The translations under genes and the position numbers were made by a program. Of a stretch of DNA of 57,433 nucleotides, positions 1-9,263 are shown piece after piece. Positions within the stretch are counted from its first letter, which is position 1; each line of letters begins with the position of its first letter. Source of the stretch: Sedimentisphaerales bacterium (GTDB lineage: Bacteria > Planctomycetota > Phycisphaerae > Sedimentisphaerales > Anaerobacaceae); NCBI GenBank assembly GCA_016936075.1, contig JAFGPS010000124.1, positions 1 through 57,433 of the forward strand, written 5' to 3'. The notes under the pieces are model-generated. The model had not been told where the DNA came from and did no database searches. It was given only the letters and a program-made list of their open reading frames with translations.

Positions 1-2159
1 AATTCTGTAATGCAGTTCCTTGACGGCCGCTGCTCTATATCAAAGAAACATAACAAAACCTGATTACCATCTTGAATTGAATCTATTCCAAAATCTTTTA
101 ATGTTGGTAATTTTTTCCCTACCAAAGAACGGGAATAATATAGTGTCTGTCCAAGTATAATTTTTATATCAGTATCTCCGCCACGAGCAAATACTTTACC
201 GTACTTTTGTTGCTCTGTTGGAGGTTTCGCAGAAATTTCGAGCGGCTCTTCACTTACACCTTTATAATAAAATCTGCCTTGCTTATCAGTGAATAATCTG
301 ACATAAGGCGGGCGGCCAATATTACTACTTAATTGTGGACCATAAACAGAGAGCAATGCATTCTGTACGGGTAAATCATTTGCATCCAGAACAAATCCTG
401 ATAATTCTTTATCTGCCGGTAATAATACAATTGGCTCCATTTGGACAGGTTCTACTACATCATCTGTATATGGAATTAAGCTGACTTTCGTCAATCCAAA
501 TCCTTCTGCGCTGACAACAATTGCATATCGCGAATTTTGAGGAACAGAGGGAATATTAAAAGTCCCGTTTGGATCAGTACCAACTTTTATATATGGCTTG
601 AAATACTTTCCATCCACCAATTGCACATAGGCCGCCGGTATTGCTTTTCCATTCGGATCAGCGACTTTACCTTTAATAGTATATGCAGGCTTGAGAACAA
701 CTTTTCCCGTGAGATGTCCCGTTCTATTCGGATCTCTAAGCTGCGCTAAAGCCGCTAATCTCGTTGATTCATGCCGAGCCAATATATCGGCACTGGCAGG
801 TATAAATGATCCATACATTTGAATATTCTTTGTATTAAAATACCCGTTTGCGTCAGTAATAACACGAGGTCCAAATTCTTCTTCTATAATTTCCGCTCCG
901 GCCAATGGATTACCCTGTTCATCTACAACCTGGCCGGAATAAAAATATGCGGAATAATTAAACGCTACTTCTATTTCACTTTCCCGTTCAGGATTAATTG
1001 TTAACTGATCCATATCATAAACTGTAGTTCCATAATGAGGTTTTATAACATCAATACAACTTTCTCCCGGAGGAATCATAAGTTCAGCAATACCATTGAT
1101 ATCTGTCATTACTTGTTGAAAAAATCTATCATGCTTAGAATCAGTATCACTTTGAAAAACTTTAACAGAAACATCCTGAATGCCTGCTTCGTCAACTGGA
1201 TCATAAACCTTCACTTTAAAAGGTAATCCTTTTTTATACATGATTTTCACATCATCAATCGTCTGACCGGATCCAACATCTATATTAACATAGCCGTACC
1301 CTTCTTTGTCATCCTTAATACTTAATTGATATTTATGCGATTCGAGTTGTAAAAATTCAAAAACTCCATTTGAGTCTGTTTGTACCACTTTCACAGGATA
1401 CAGAAATGAATCTATCTTATAAAACTCAGCTTTAACCTGAACGCCTGCAAGGCTTTGGCCCGTTGCTTCATCTATAACCTGTCCCTTAATACGAGCTTCC
1501 GTCGGTAAAACAATACGAATATCATCACGTCCGGCTGTAAAATATTCCGTATATGATTTATTGTCACGTTCCACACAAATCGAAGCTTTTCCGGAGGCTT
1601 TGACCTGGAATATCGCATACGAACCTTCCGGAATATTATTAAAAACAAACTGTCCCTGAGCATCTGTCTTTCTGCTATACCAGTTCTCTGGATCAGGCAC
1701 ATCGAAAGCTATTTCACCCGGTCTGGACATCATCTCGTTTCGCAGATATACCCTGACATCCGCGTTTTCTATGGGATTATCTTTCTCATCAACAATAATA
1801 CCTTTTAAAATTACAGGTTTACTTAGCCTGATTGTAGGAGAAAGCTCACTTTCAATATTCATACCCGCCCAGCCAAGTGCCAGACCGGATTTATATGCGA
1901 CAATTAATGAGATGCTTCTTTCTTTGCTCATTTCGAAAGAGAATTTTCCATCCAAAGAAGTATAAACACTATCACATGATTTCGAAGGATTGTTTAAGAA
2001 ATTAGAATCATCATGATAACATATCACTGTCGCCCCTGCTGCAGGCTCTCCCTTATAGTCTATTACTTTACCTGTTTGAGAATATGTATCTAATCCCTCT
2101 GCCAAACAAAATTGATTTAAAAGAATTATCCCAAAAACTAAAAATAATTGTTTTGTCAT
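1..2159 (-). CDS. Secreted carboxypeptidase-regulatory-repeat protein with redoxin-like C-terminus (partial)
   Basis: The frame is open from the ATG at 2159 to the left edge (719 residues, 3' end missing). AAAGGT lies just upstream of the ATG. Residues 1-20 form a signal peptide ending FCLA. The body is a chain of beta-sandwich repeats with the carboxypeptidase-regulatory pattern (G.V.D..G.P..GA.V, then DG.F.F...P.G), at least six by eye. The visible C-terminus changes to a redoxin/TlpA-like start, with LLCFFD followed by EQRPSRNC, so the usual CxxC keeps only its second cysteine. Planctomycetes carry many such exported proteins of unknown substrate. The gene is separated from the polysaccharide locus by the terminator at 2395-2430, so it is probably its own unit. 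The regulatory-like repeats are sure; the redoxin call rests on about 40 residues. Confidence 0.8.
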   Translation of the reverse strand, partial: MTKQLFLVFGIILLNQFCLAEGLDTYSQTGKVIDYKGEPAAGATVICYHDDSNFLNNPSKSCDSVYTSLDGKFSFEMSKERSISLIVAYKSGLALGWAGMNIESELSPTIRLSKPVILKGIIVDEKDNPIENADVRVYLRNEMMSRPGEIAFDVPDPENWYSRKTDAQGQFVFNNIPEGSYAIFQVKASGKASICVERDNKSYTEYFTAGRDDIRIVLPTEARIKGQVIDEATGQSLAGVQVKAEFYKIDSFLYPVKVVQTDSNGVFEFLQLESHKYQLSIKDDKEGYGYVNIDVGSGQTIDDVKIMYKKGLPFKVKVYDPVDEAGIQDVSVKVFQSDTDSKHDRFFQQVMTDINGIAELMIPPGESCIDVIKPHYGTTVYDMDQLTINPERESEIEVAFNYSAYFYSGQVVDEQGNPLAGAEIIEEEFGPRVITDANGYFNTKNIQMYGSFIPASADILARHESTRLAALAQLRDPNRTGHLTGKVVLKPAYTIKGKVADPNGKAIPAAYVQLVDGKYFKPYIKVGTDPNGTFNIPSVPQNSRYAIVVSAEGFGLTKVSLIPYTDDVVEPVQMEPIVLLPADKELSGFVLDANDLPVQNALLSVYGPQLSSNIGRPPYVRLFTDKQGRFYYKGVSEEPLEISAKPPTEQQKYGKVFARGGDTDIKIILGQTLYYSRSLVGKKLPTLKDFGIDSIQDGNQVLLCFFDIEQRPSRNCITE

Positions 2160-2394
2160 CTCTTTACCTTTTTTATTTTTTCCCACTTTCCTCATATCCC
2201 AAGCCTGTGGATATCTCATATTTAGCTATCGTTTGTGCTTAAAATCCTTTTATAGCAATAAAACAACGATACACTTACTATTTTCCTCTAATCCGATTAT
2301 AAGAAGTGCTCCTTCACTCCATTACTTATATAGTTACAGCAATAATAAAAAACGTAACGTGATTTTTTAAAAATATTCCTATAATATCGCTAAA

Positions 2395-2430
2395 AAAACA
2401 AAAAAAGCCATCAGTTCAACCGATGGCTCA
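2395..2430 (-). terminator. Rho-independent terminator of the polysaccharide operon
   Basis: On the minus strand a perfect 7-bp stem (AGCCATC/GATGGCT, arms at 2422-2428 and 2406-2412) with a 9-nt loop is followed directly by a T-run. It starts about 25 bases past the stop codon of the last glycosyltransferase gene. Confidence 0.85.
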
Positions 2431-2452
2431 TAAATTCTAATTGTTATTCTAC

Positions 2453-3658
2453 TTATTTTTGGATTTGTTTTTCAATCAAATCGAGAACAGAAGCCGCCAG
2501 TTTATCCCGGCTGAATTGCTCTAATGCGACTTTTCTGGCGTTTTGTCCCATCTGTTTTATTTCGTCTTTATGCAATTCTAAATACTGTATTTTCTCAATA
2601 AATTGTTCGAGATTGCATAAGTCACAACCTGAGCCGCACTTGTTATCTTCGAGAATATCTCTTTGCCAGCCGGAATAATTCAGTAAAACTGGTTTGCCCG
2701 CACTTAGGGAATCAAAGAACTTGTTCGCCGAGTTTCTTTCCAGAATTTTATAGTTGGCAATTGTCACTAACGAGACATCACAGGCCGCCACAAAATCAGC
2801 AAGCTCATGCTTTGGAATTGCATCTAATATTTCCACGTTATTCAAATTAAGATTGTTAATCTTATCTCGCAGAGTTTCTTTCTGACTTCCATTACCCGCT
2901 AATACAAAATGAATTGCCTTGTTGTCGCGTAATTTCTGTGCGGCTTCTAAAACAAATTCCAAATTATTAACCCGTCCCATCGCTCCAAAATGTAATAGAA
3001 CAAATTTTTCGTTCCATCCATATTTTTCCCTGATTTGTGAACCATCTATTTCAGGCTTAAAAAAATCGGTATCACAACTATTCGGAACAACTTCGATATG
3101 TTTTTTATCACCTACTACTTTCCTGATACCTTCAGCCATCCCGGGTGAAAGAGCTACAATCGCGGAACTTTGTTTATAAATTAATTTTTCGAGCCACAAA
3201 AGCATACGAATCATAACTCTATTTTTTATAACTCCAAGCTCAATCGGAATTTCCGGCCACTGGTCGCGAACTTCAAAAATAAAAGGTATACGTTTGAACC
3301 ATTTGAGCTTCATTGCGGGAATTCCAATTGTTAAAGGCGTACTCGTAGCGTAAATTACATCAACGTTTCTGACTCGCAAGCCTGCGATAATGCTGAAAAA
3401 GCAAAAGCAAAGAAAAGAAAATATTCGCCGCAAAATTGATTGCTTATTACTGTATCTTGTTCCGACAATAATCACGTTAATACCATCAATCGTTTGCTTT
3501 CTTCCCTTAGTTAAATCCAAGCCGCCAATATCATAGTGACCTGTAATCATTGTCACTTTGTGGCCGGACTTTACCCATCGTCTCGCAAATTCATAAGAAC
3601 GAGTCCCGGTACTGCCCTGCGGCGTAGCAAAATGTTGATGGATATAAAGTATGTGCAT
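2453..3658 (-). CDS. Glycosyltransferase family 4 (WbuB-like)
   Basis: 401 residues, a normal GT4 (GT-B fold) length. The N-terminal domain opens MHILYIHQHF and contains GTRSYEFARRW, as in WbuB-type enzymes that add an amino-sugar in O-antigen assembly. The donor-binding C-terminal domain shows LLHFGAMGRVNN and, near residue 315, NKFFDSLSAGKPVLL in place of the more common EAMA.G.PVV. The enzyme is expected at the inner face of the cytoplasmic membrane, adding one sugar to the lipid-linked repeat unit. It is the last gene of the operon, 2 bases after the preceding GT4 gene. The fold is certain; donor and acceptor sugars cannot be read from sequence. Confidence 0.88.
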   Translation of the reverse strand: MHILYIHQHFATPQGSTGTRSYEFARRWVKSGHKVTMITGHYDIGGLDLTKGRKQTIDGINVIIVGTRYSNKQSILRRIFSFLCFCFFSIIAGLRVRNVDVIYATSTPLTIGIPAMKLKWFKRIPFIFEVRDQWPEIPIELGVIKNRVMIRMLLWLEKLIYKQSSAIVALSPGMAEGIRKVVGDKKHIEVVPNSCDTDFFKPEIDGSQIREKYGWNEKFVLLHFGAMGRVNNLEFVLEAAQKLRDNKAIHFVLAGNGSQKETLRDKINNLNLNNVEILDAIPKHELADFVAACDVSLVTIANYKILERNSANKFFDSLSAGKPVLLNYSGWQRDILEDNKCGSGCDLCNLEQFIEKIQYLELHKDEIKQMGQNARKVALEQFSRDKLAASVLDLIEKQIQK

Positions 3659-3660
3659 TT

Positions 3661-4737
3661 TTATTTATTAATCAGATCTTTGTAAATTTCTTCCAAGCGT
3701 TTCATATTGGTACTTCTATCAGCTTTTTCACAGACTTTCTGCCTGTTCATTATTGCTGCCTTTTGAATAATTTCAGGATTATCAAGAAGTTTCATAATAC
3801 AATTTGCCAGATTATCAGCATCACCGATTTTATGTAAGTATCCATTTACATTATCACCAATCCATGCGGAGTTGGCATTTATATCAGAAACTATTGGAAA
3901 CAATCCGCAAGACATCGCTTCCAGAAGCGACAAGCTCGCCCCATCCCATTTGGAAGCTGAAAGATAGATATCGTTTTGAGCAAGTAAACCTGGCATACTT
4001 TCATTATCTACTTTGCCCAAAAATTTAACTACATCACTTAATCCGAGATTCTTAACATGTTCTTCCAATTGATGAAGTAATGAACCATCAGCGGCGAAGG
4101 TCATTTTATAATTTATATCTTTTTCTTTCAGCATGACCAAAGCGTTAAGGATTGTAAAATGGTCAAAAACTGACTCAAGTCTCCTCGTACTTATCATCCT
4201 CAAGAGAGATGTTTTTACAATTGGAGGTCTTTCAACAAACTCAAATATTTCAGTATCAACACCAAGGGTTAATACTTCGATTTTTTCTTTATTTATACCA
4301 AGACTTAAAGCTATCTCTTCGAGCTCGTGCGAAACAACATTTACGCAATCAGAATAATTAAATATTTTCTTGAGCAATATCTTCCAGATAGGAGATTTTA
4401 CGCCGTTGATTAAATCGCTTCCATGTACTGTAATGACAGCAGGATGAAAACCTGAAACCAAAGCCGCTAATCCCCCGCTTGTCGCATAATGCGCATGAAT
4501 AATATCAGGCTTGATTTTACGAATCAATTTTCGCACACGCAGCATACTTAAAGGATATTTCCATTTCCCCTGAGTTCGTGAATATGTATTACCGAATCCT
4601 GTATTATATATAGATACATCTCTTTCAGGACTCGGTGACAAGCAGATAAAATGCACCTCGTGACCTGCCCTTTTGAAATAATCAAGGTAAGGACCTATGT
4701 GTGAGAAATTGCCGGTTGATATAAAACAAATGCGCAT
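3661..4737 (-). CDS. Glycosyltransferase family 4
   Basis: 358 residues. It begins MRICFISTGNFSHIGPYL and keeps GT4 hallmarks: HAHYATSGG and VHGSD in the N-terminal half, and SLSLLEAMSCGLFPIVSD (about 265-282) carrying the EX7E-type donor-binding element. It lies 3 bases after the acetyltransferase gene and 2 bases before the next GT4 gene, so translation is probably coupled. It should add one sugar of the polysaccharide repeat. Linkage specificity is unknown. Confidence 0.87.
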   Translation of the reverse strand: MRICFISTGNFSHIGPYLDYFKRAGHEVHFICLSPSPERDVSIYNTGFGNTYSRTQGKWKYPLSMLRVRKLIRKIKPDIIHAHYATSGGLAALVSGFHPAVITVHGSDLINGVKSPIWKILLKKIFNYSDCVNVVSHELEEIALSLGINKEKIEVLTLGVDTEIFEFVERPPIVKTSLLRMISTRRLESVFDHFTILNALVMLKEKDINYKMTFAADGSLLHQLEEHVKNLGLSDVVKFLGKVDNESMPGLLAQNDIYLSASKWDGASLSLLEAMSCGLFPIVSDINANSAWIGDNVNGYLHKIGDADNLANCIMKLLDNPEIIQKAAIMNRQKVCEKADRSTNMKRLEEIYKDLINK

Positions 4738-4740
4738 TTT

Positions 4741-5280
4741 TTATCGTTCGCTTTTTTCTTTTCTATATTTTTTTACCTGAGCGGGATTTCCGCAAGCTAT
4801 CGCATATTCAGGTACATCTTTTGTCACTATCGCATCTGCGCCGATAATCGATCCTTCTCCAATTGTCACACCGGGAAGGATAATACATCTTGCCCCAATC
4901 CAGACATCATTTCCAATTGTTACCGACTTTTCAACATCATGTCCCTGCTCTATCATCGGAATATCGGTTCTGTCGAATTTGTGTCGTTTCGTAAGAATAA
5001 TCACATCAGGCCCCATCATAACATTATCACCAATAGTAACTTTCCCGGATACTCTGCAATTTATACCTAAGCCGGAATTATCACCAATGGATATTTGCGA
5101 GCCATTTCCGAAATTTGCACCTTTTTCGATATTGATATTTTTGCCAGCGTATGTAAATAATCCTCTTACAATATATCCTCTGATTGGCCTGATAAATTTG
5201 AAGAACTTATTATCCGTAGCAGGCAAATGCTTCGCAAAACAATAATAAGCTATCAATCGTAAAATGATGATTATTTTCAT
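4741..5280 (-). CDS. Left-handed beta-helix acyltransferase (hexapeptide, WbbJ/CatB-like)
   Basis: 179 residues with tandem hexapeptide repeats ([IV]G.[DN] units, e.g. VTIGDNVMMGPDVIIL and VTIGEGSIIGADAIV), folding as the trimeric left-handed beta helix of CoA-dependent O-acetyltransferases. The catalytic His lies in KRHKF, and the ending IACGNPAQVKKYRK (GNPA) is typical of the maltose/galactoside acetyltransferase branch. The N-terminal 40 residues are a hydrophobic-basic cap. Set among glycosyltransferases, it most likely acetylates a sugar of the repeat unit or its precursor. Confidence 0.87.
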   Translation of the reverse strand: MKIIIILRLIAYYCFAKHLPATDNKFFKFIRPIRGYIVRGLFTYAGKNINIEKGANFGNGSQISIGDNSGLGINCRVSGKVTIGDNVMMGPDVIILTKRHKFDRTDIPMIEQGHDVEKSVTIGNDVWIGARCIILPGVTIGEGSIIGADAIVTKDVPEYAIACGNPAQVKKYRKEKSER

Positions 5281-5292
5281 TGTTAAATAAAA

Positions 5293-6450
5293 TTACTTTT
5301 TCTGCGATATTGCTTTTTCATAGTATTGCAGAGTCAATTTCCCTATTTGCTCCCAGTTGTATTTATTTTCCAGTTCAGTATTATATCGTGACTGATAAAC
5401 ATCGAGCTTTTCCAGAGCTTCATTAATTGCTAGCGCAAGTGACTTTTCATTTCCCGGCTCGACAATTTCGCCAATCTTGTCTTCGCCAACTATCTCCCCC
5501 ATTGCTCCGACGTCACTTACTACTACAGTTTTCTTATGAGCGTAGGCTCTGAGAAGTACGCCGCTTTGTGATTCGAAATTTTTATAAGGCAATACAACCA
5601 AATCACTTGCGGCAAAAAACAAATCAACTTTTTCATCCGGGATAAATTCGATAAATGTTTTTACATACTCATTAAGATTCATTTTTTCAATTAAATCATG
5701 ATAAGGTTGAAAACTCATATCTCGCGGCAAAGCTCCTGCAATAACAAGTAATATATCAGGATTATTTTTGACCGCTTCCTGCATTGATTTGAGCAAAACA
5801 TCCAAACCTTTGTTTGGTCTTATACTTCCAAAGAAAAGCAGAATCTTTTTATTTCCAGGTAATTCCAGTTTTTGTCGAGCTTCGGAAAGTGCATATTTAT
5901 TTTGAACGGGTATGATTCCATGAGGTATCACATCGATTTTGTCACTGTCAATTTTCCACTGTTGGATCAGAATCTCTTTCGCTTTTTCAAAATGGACAAT
6001 CAAGCGATGAGGAATTTTCAGATTTTTTCGCATAAACGAATCTTTACTAACAAATCGCTCATAATGTGACATTACATCATGAACAGTTAATACTACAGGC
6101 TTTTTTTTCGCTAACGGTTTCAGGAAATACTGATCAAGCAAAGGCAAGCCCGCTCCCATAATGTGAACTATATCGAATTCATTTGCAAGAGCATATTTAT
6201 TACGCCTTGAAATGTTGGTCATGCTCCTGAGTAGTCTGTCCATAGCCCAGTGCAATCGTGTAAAACTACCCTGCTCTCGATTTAATTCTGAAAATAGTCT
6301 TTCAACTTTATATGGCCGTTTGCAATCAGGCCATGCGGTGCTGGTAAGCACAGTGACATCTTCTCCTATTTTACACAGACCATTACATAGAGCATCAGTA
6401 TAACTGTACATGCCGCTTTTACCGGAATGATCAATAATCAGGATACGCAT
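5293..6450 (-). CDS. Glycosyltransferase family 4
   Basis: 385 residues; opens MRILIIDHSGKSGMYSY and contains LTVHDVMSHY in the acceptor domain. The donor domain has ILLFFGSIRPNKGLDVLL (the canonical K of GT4 after RP) and, near residue 310, SGVLLRAYAHKKTVVVSDVGA, where the first E of EX7E is replaced. It lies between the ligase/polymerase gene (33 bases upstream) and the acetyltransferase gene (12 bases downstream). It should extend the lipid-linked repeat unit on the cytoplasmic side. Specificity is not deducible. Confidence 0.87.
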   Translation of the reverse strand: MRILIIDHSGKSGMYSYTDALCNGLCKIGEDVTVLTSTAWPDCKRPYKVERLFSELNREQGSFTRLHWAMDRLLRSMTNISRRNKYALANEFDIVHIMGAGLPLLDQYFLKPLAKKKPVVLTVHDVMSHYERFVSKDSFMRKNLKIPHRLIVHFEKAKEILIQQWKIDSDKIDVIPHGIIPVQNKYALSEARQKLELPGNKKILLFFGSIRPNKGLDVLLKSMQEAVKNNPDILLVIAGALPRDMSFQPYHDLIEKMNLNEYVKTFIEFIPDEKVDLFFAASDLVVLPYKNFESQSGVLLRAYAHKKTVVVSDVGAMGEIVGEDKIGEIVEPGNEKSLALAINEALEKLDVYQSRYNTELENKYNWEQIGKLTLQYYEKAISQKK

Positions 6451-6483
6451 TTTATTATTTCGTTTGATTTTGCAAATAAATTG

Positions 6484-7878
6484 TCAGGAAGTTACCTGTG
6501 GGATACTCAAATCAGATTCAAATTCTTCGTCGAATTCTAAATAAGGCACTTCTAAAAATAATTGTTCTTCTTCAGTAAGACTGGTATAAATATCACGCCA
6601 GTTAGCGGTAATCGCAACGAAGCTAATCAGTAGAGCCGCTGCTCGATAATGCGAATATACCGGATGAAAGACACCATCAGCCGCGAGAGCTATCGTAAGC
6701 AAAAAGAAAGTAGTACCCAAATATTGCAAGAAAGGAATCTCACTTCTTGCTAAAACAAAACTTCTAAAAAGAGACGCGGCGAAAAGGAACATCGCGGCGA
6801 ACAAACCAATCAAGCCGCACCTATCAATCCATCCTAAATATTCAGAGTGATAAAACGCAACCAAACCCTGCGGCCCGTTCGGAGCGGGATGCATTGCCCC
6901 GATTCCTCTTCCCGTAAGAAGAAAATATGGAGAGCGTTTATAACTCGTTAGAATGGTTTCGTATTCCATTCCTCGCCAACTATTCTTAAGTTCATAAAAC
7001 GACGGAGTTGCGTAATCTCCTTTTCCATAATCAGTTCTGAATCTTGCGAGAAAATCAAAACCTGTAACAAGAGCGCCTATTACTACGACCATACCTACGA
7101 CTGAAAATATGATTGTATTTTTGATTCTTGCCCGTATAAAAATCAAAGCCGAGATAATAAGAACCGCAACCGCGCCGTAAGTTGACCTCGTTTCGCTCAA
7201 TACAATTCCGCCAAGACCAACGAGCAGCATAAAGATTGAAATAAAAAGATATCCCGTCTTGCTTACTATTCTTCCTATTGATACGCTAACTAAAACAAGA
7301 TAGAGCATTGGAATAAGAGCATTCGTTCCTCGCGCACCAACAAGATTACCTACATCGACAATTCTCTCTGCTTCGTTTATTGGTGCACTGTAAATCCCAA
7401 TACGAATTGCAAAATGAATAGCGAACATTATAAAAATAATTGCAACACTGAATTTCAATAGCCCCTTCACGCGGTAATAATCCGTGAAATATCTCATCGC
7501 GAAAACGGCTGCTGCTGCGAAATGAACTACTCTCGAATTTGTGAGTGCATCGCGAGGGTACATTAAAAAGCCCTGCACTAAAGAAATAACGCTCAGAATT
7601 CCCAAAATCATAATACACTTTTTTATCATACCTGAACGGTATTGCGATTCATTTGGTACGAAAAATGCGGCCATAAGCGTCATCAATGCCAGAAAATCAG
7701 CAGGTCCCCATGTTACAGGCAAACCAAGATTTCCCGCCTGATTTACATAGCCCGCAAGTATGCTATTGAATACAGCGGAAAACAGGAAAGTGTAAAACAC
7801 CCATCTTGGCCGCCATATTATCAGAGGCACACATAACACTATGGATAAAGCACATAATATTGCTATGAATGTCGCCAT
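6484..7878 (-). CDS. O-antigen ligase/Wzy-type polymerase family membrane protein
   Basis: 464 residues with about 11 hydrophobic segments and one large loop (about 285-345) that holds the family's catalytic region, including LLTGRGIGAMHPAPNG and FYHSEYLGWIDRCGLIG. The H-x-E-YL pattern is typical of the Wzy_C/O-antigen ligase family, which joins or polymerises undecaprenyl-linked repeats in the periplasm. The acidic tail (about 435-464) is probably cytosolic. In this locus with a flippase but no other polymerase, it is the best candidate for Wzy. Ligase and polymerase cannot be separated by reading alone. Confidence 0.83.
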   Translation of the reverse strand: MATFIAILCALSIVLCVPLIIWRPRWVFYTFLFSAVFNSILAGYVNQAGNLGLPVTWGPADFLALMTLMAAFFVPNESQYRSGMIKKCIMILGILSVISLVQGFLMYPRDALTNSRVVHFAAAAVFAMRYFTDYYRVKGLLKFSVAIIFIMFAIHFAIRIGIYSAPINEAERIVDVGNLVGARGTNALIPMLYLVLVSVSIGRIVSKTGYLFISIFMLLVGLGGIVLSETRSTYGAVAVLIISALIFIRARIKNTIIFSVVGMVVVIGALVTGFDFLARFRTDYGKGDYATPSFYELKNSWRGMEYETILTSYKRSPYFLLTGRGIGAMHPAPNGPQGLVAFYHSEYLGWIDRCGLIGLFAAMFLFAASLFRSFVLARSEIPFLQYLGTTFFLLTIALAADGVFHPVYSHYRAAALLISFVAITANWRDIYTSLTEEEQLFLEVPYLEFDEEFESDLSIPQVTS

Positions 7879-7995
7879 AAATTTTTCTTAAAATAAACGT
7901 CCGAAAATTATTTTTTTCTAAAATACTCTAAATCTGTATCGGAAAATAAAAGCTATAGTTACAGGTCAAAACAACCAAATATAGACTTTTTCTCT

Positions 7996-9255
7996 TTAGT
8001 TCCTATAATCCTTAATCATTTCAGAGAAATCGCTTTGTACACGTTGAAACATTCCAAATGCCGTTTCCTGTTCCTTTTCGCTTATCAGGTCAAGATTTTC
8101 GTTAATCTGATTAAATAACTCTATAAACTTTCCAGAACTTAGCTGCGTATCGACAATGCAGTATTTTCCAAGCGAAAACTGCGTCATAAAATCCTCGGTC
8201 TTCTTATGATATGCAATCGCCAGCAGCGGCGTACCCGCAACCAAAGAAAATATCTGCGAATGTGTTTTATGGCCGACATACATCCTGCATTGCGAAATTA
8301 AATTGATATGTTCTTCAGTACCCGGAAAATCCTCTATAATGTTACATAGTTCTTTTTTATTAACGAGCTTTACAATGTCTTCTATACACGACCTGTCTGA
8401 ACCCTGTAATTCCATCGGGAAAAATCGAATCTGTTTAAAACCTCCAGTTTCAATCGCGTAATTTATTAAATCCGCAAAACATCTAATATAATCATTCCAT
8501 GTATTGGGATTCTGCTTGTTCCCTGTCCAGACGGAAACTCCCAATATCGGCTCTCTTTTACTCGGAGCTATACGTGATTTTACAACATCGTATAATCCGA
8601 ATACAGACTCGCGCGTTTTGAAAACATGCTCAGTAGAAACTTCCAGTTTCTCAATTTCATCCAGAGAGGCTTCGTCACGAATAAATACTTTTCCTGAACC
8701 GGAAAGTATTTCCTGAATCATTGGCTTGCTCGATGGTGACATGAATTTAAATGTACCAACAGACTGAGACCATAACAAAAGAGGTTTATTATAAAGCAAT
8801 GCAATTGCCATATCGAAAATCTGCGGTGTCCTGATATGGCCCGCTATAATTGTCGTAAGGTGATGCCCGCCGGTACTTATTACAATATCCGCTTTTTGCA
8901 AAGCTTCTAAATACTCTTTATTTACAAGAAGCCGCAAATACCAGGGACATTTACCAGCAATTATAGCATTTCGTACTAAAGGAAAATATATTTGTCTTGG
9001 CAATTTCACCTTACAAAATAAATGAAATATTTTAACAAATATATTAGTGTTCTTTTTTCGTGAAATATTCCAGCCCCATGGTATTACTTTGACATCGCCA
9101 CTTGGATAATCAGGTTTTTCATGCCAGTATTGCGGATTACTCGCTGAAACAGTGACATTTTCTATACCTTCTTGCTTTAAGGCTTTTAAAACATAGTACA
9201 GAACCGCCCTGTCACCTTTATTTGTCGAACATTGATTTATTACAAGAACATTCAT
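7996..9255 (-). CDS. Polysaccharide pyruvyl transferase family protein (CsaB/WcaK-like)
   Basis: 419 residues from the ATG at 9255; a GTG two codons upstream is an alternative start. The N-terminal domain has the family's opening NQCSTNKGDRAVLYYVLKAL, then IVISTGGHHL. The C-terminal domain has the conserved GHKTHSQIFSLVAGTPLLAI, with the H of the PEP-binding site. The family moves a pyruvate ketal from PEP onto a sugar, making the polymer acidic. It starts 8 bases after the flippase gene and is followed by a 117-base gap, the widest within the operon. I see no separate promoter there. Confidence 0.85.
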   Translation of the reverse strand: MNVLVINQCSTNKGDRAVLYYVLKALKQEGIENVTVSASNPQYWHEKPDYPSGDVKVIPWGWNISRKKNTNIFVKIFHLFCKVKLPRQIYFPLVRNAIIAGKCPWYLRLLVNKEYLEALQKADIVISTGGHHLTTIIAGHIRTPQIFDMAIALLYNKPLLLWSQSVGTFKFMSPSSKPMIQEILSGSGKVFIRDEASLDEIEKLEVSTEHVFKTRESVFGLYDVVKSRIAPSKREPILGVSVWTGNKQNPNTWNDYIRCFADLINYAIETGGFKQIRFFPMELQGSDRSCIEDIVKLVNKKELCNIIEDFPGTEEHINLISQCRMYVGHKTHSQIFSLVAGTPLLAIAYHKKTEDFMTQFSLGKYCIVDTQLSSGKFIELFNQINENLDLISEKEQETAFGMFQRVQSDFSEMIKDYRN

Positions 9256-9263
9256 GTACACTT

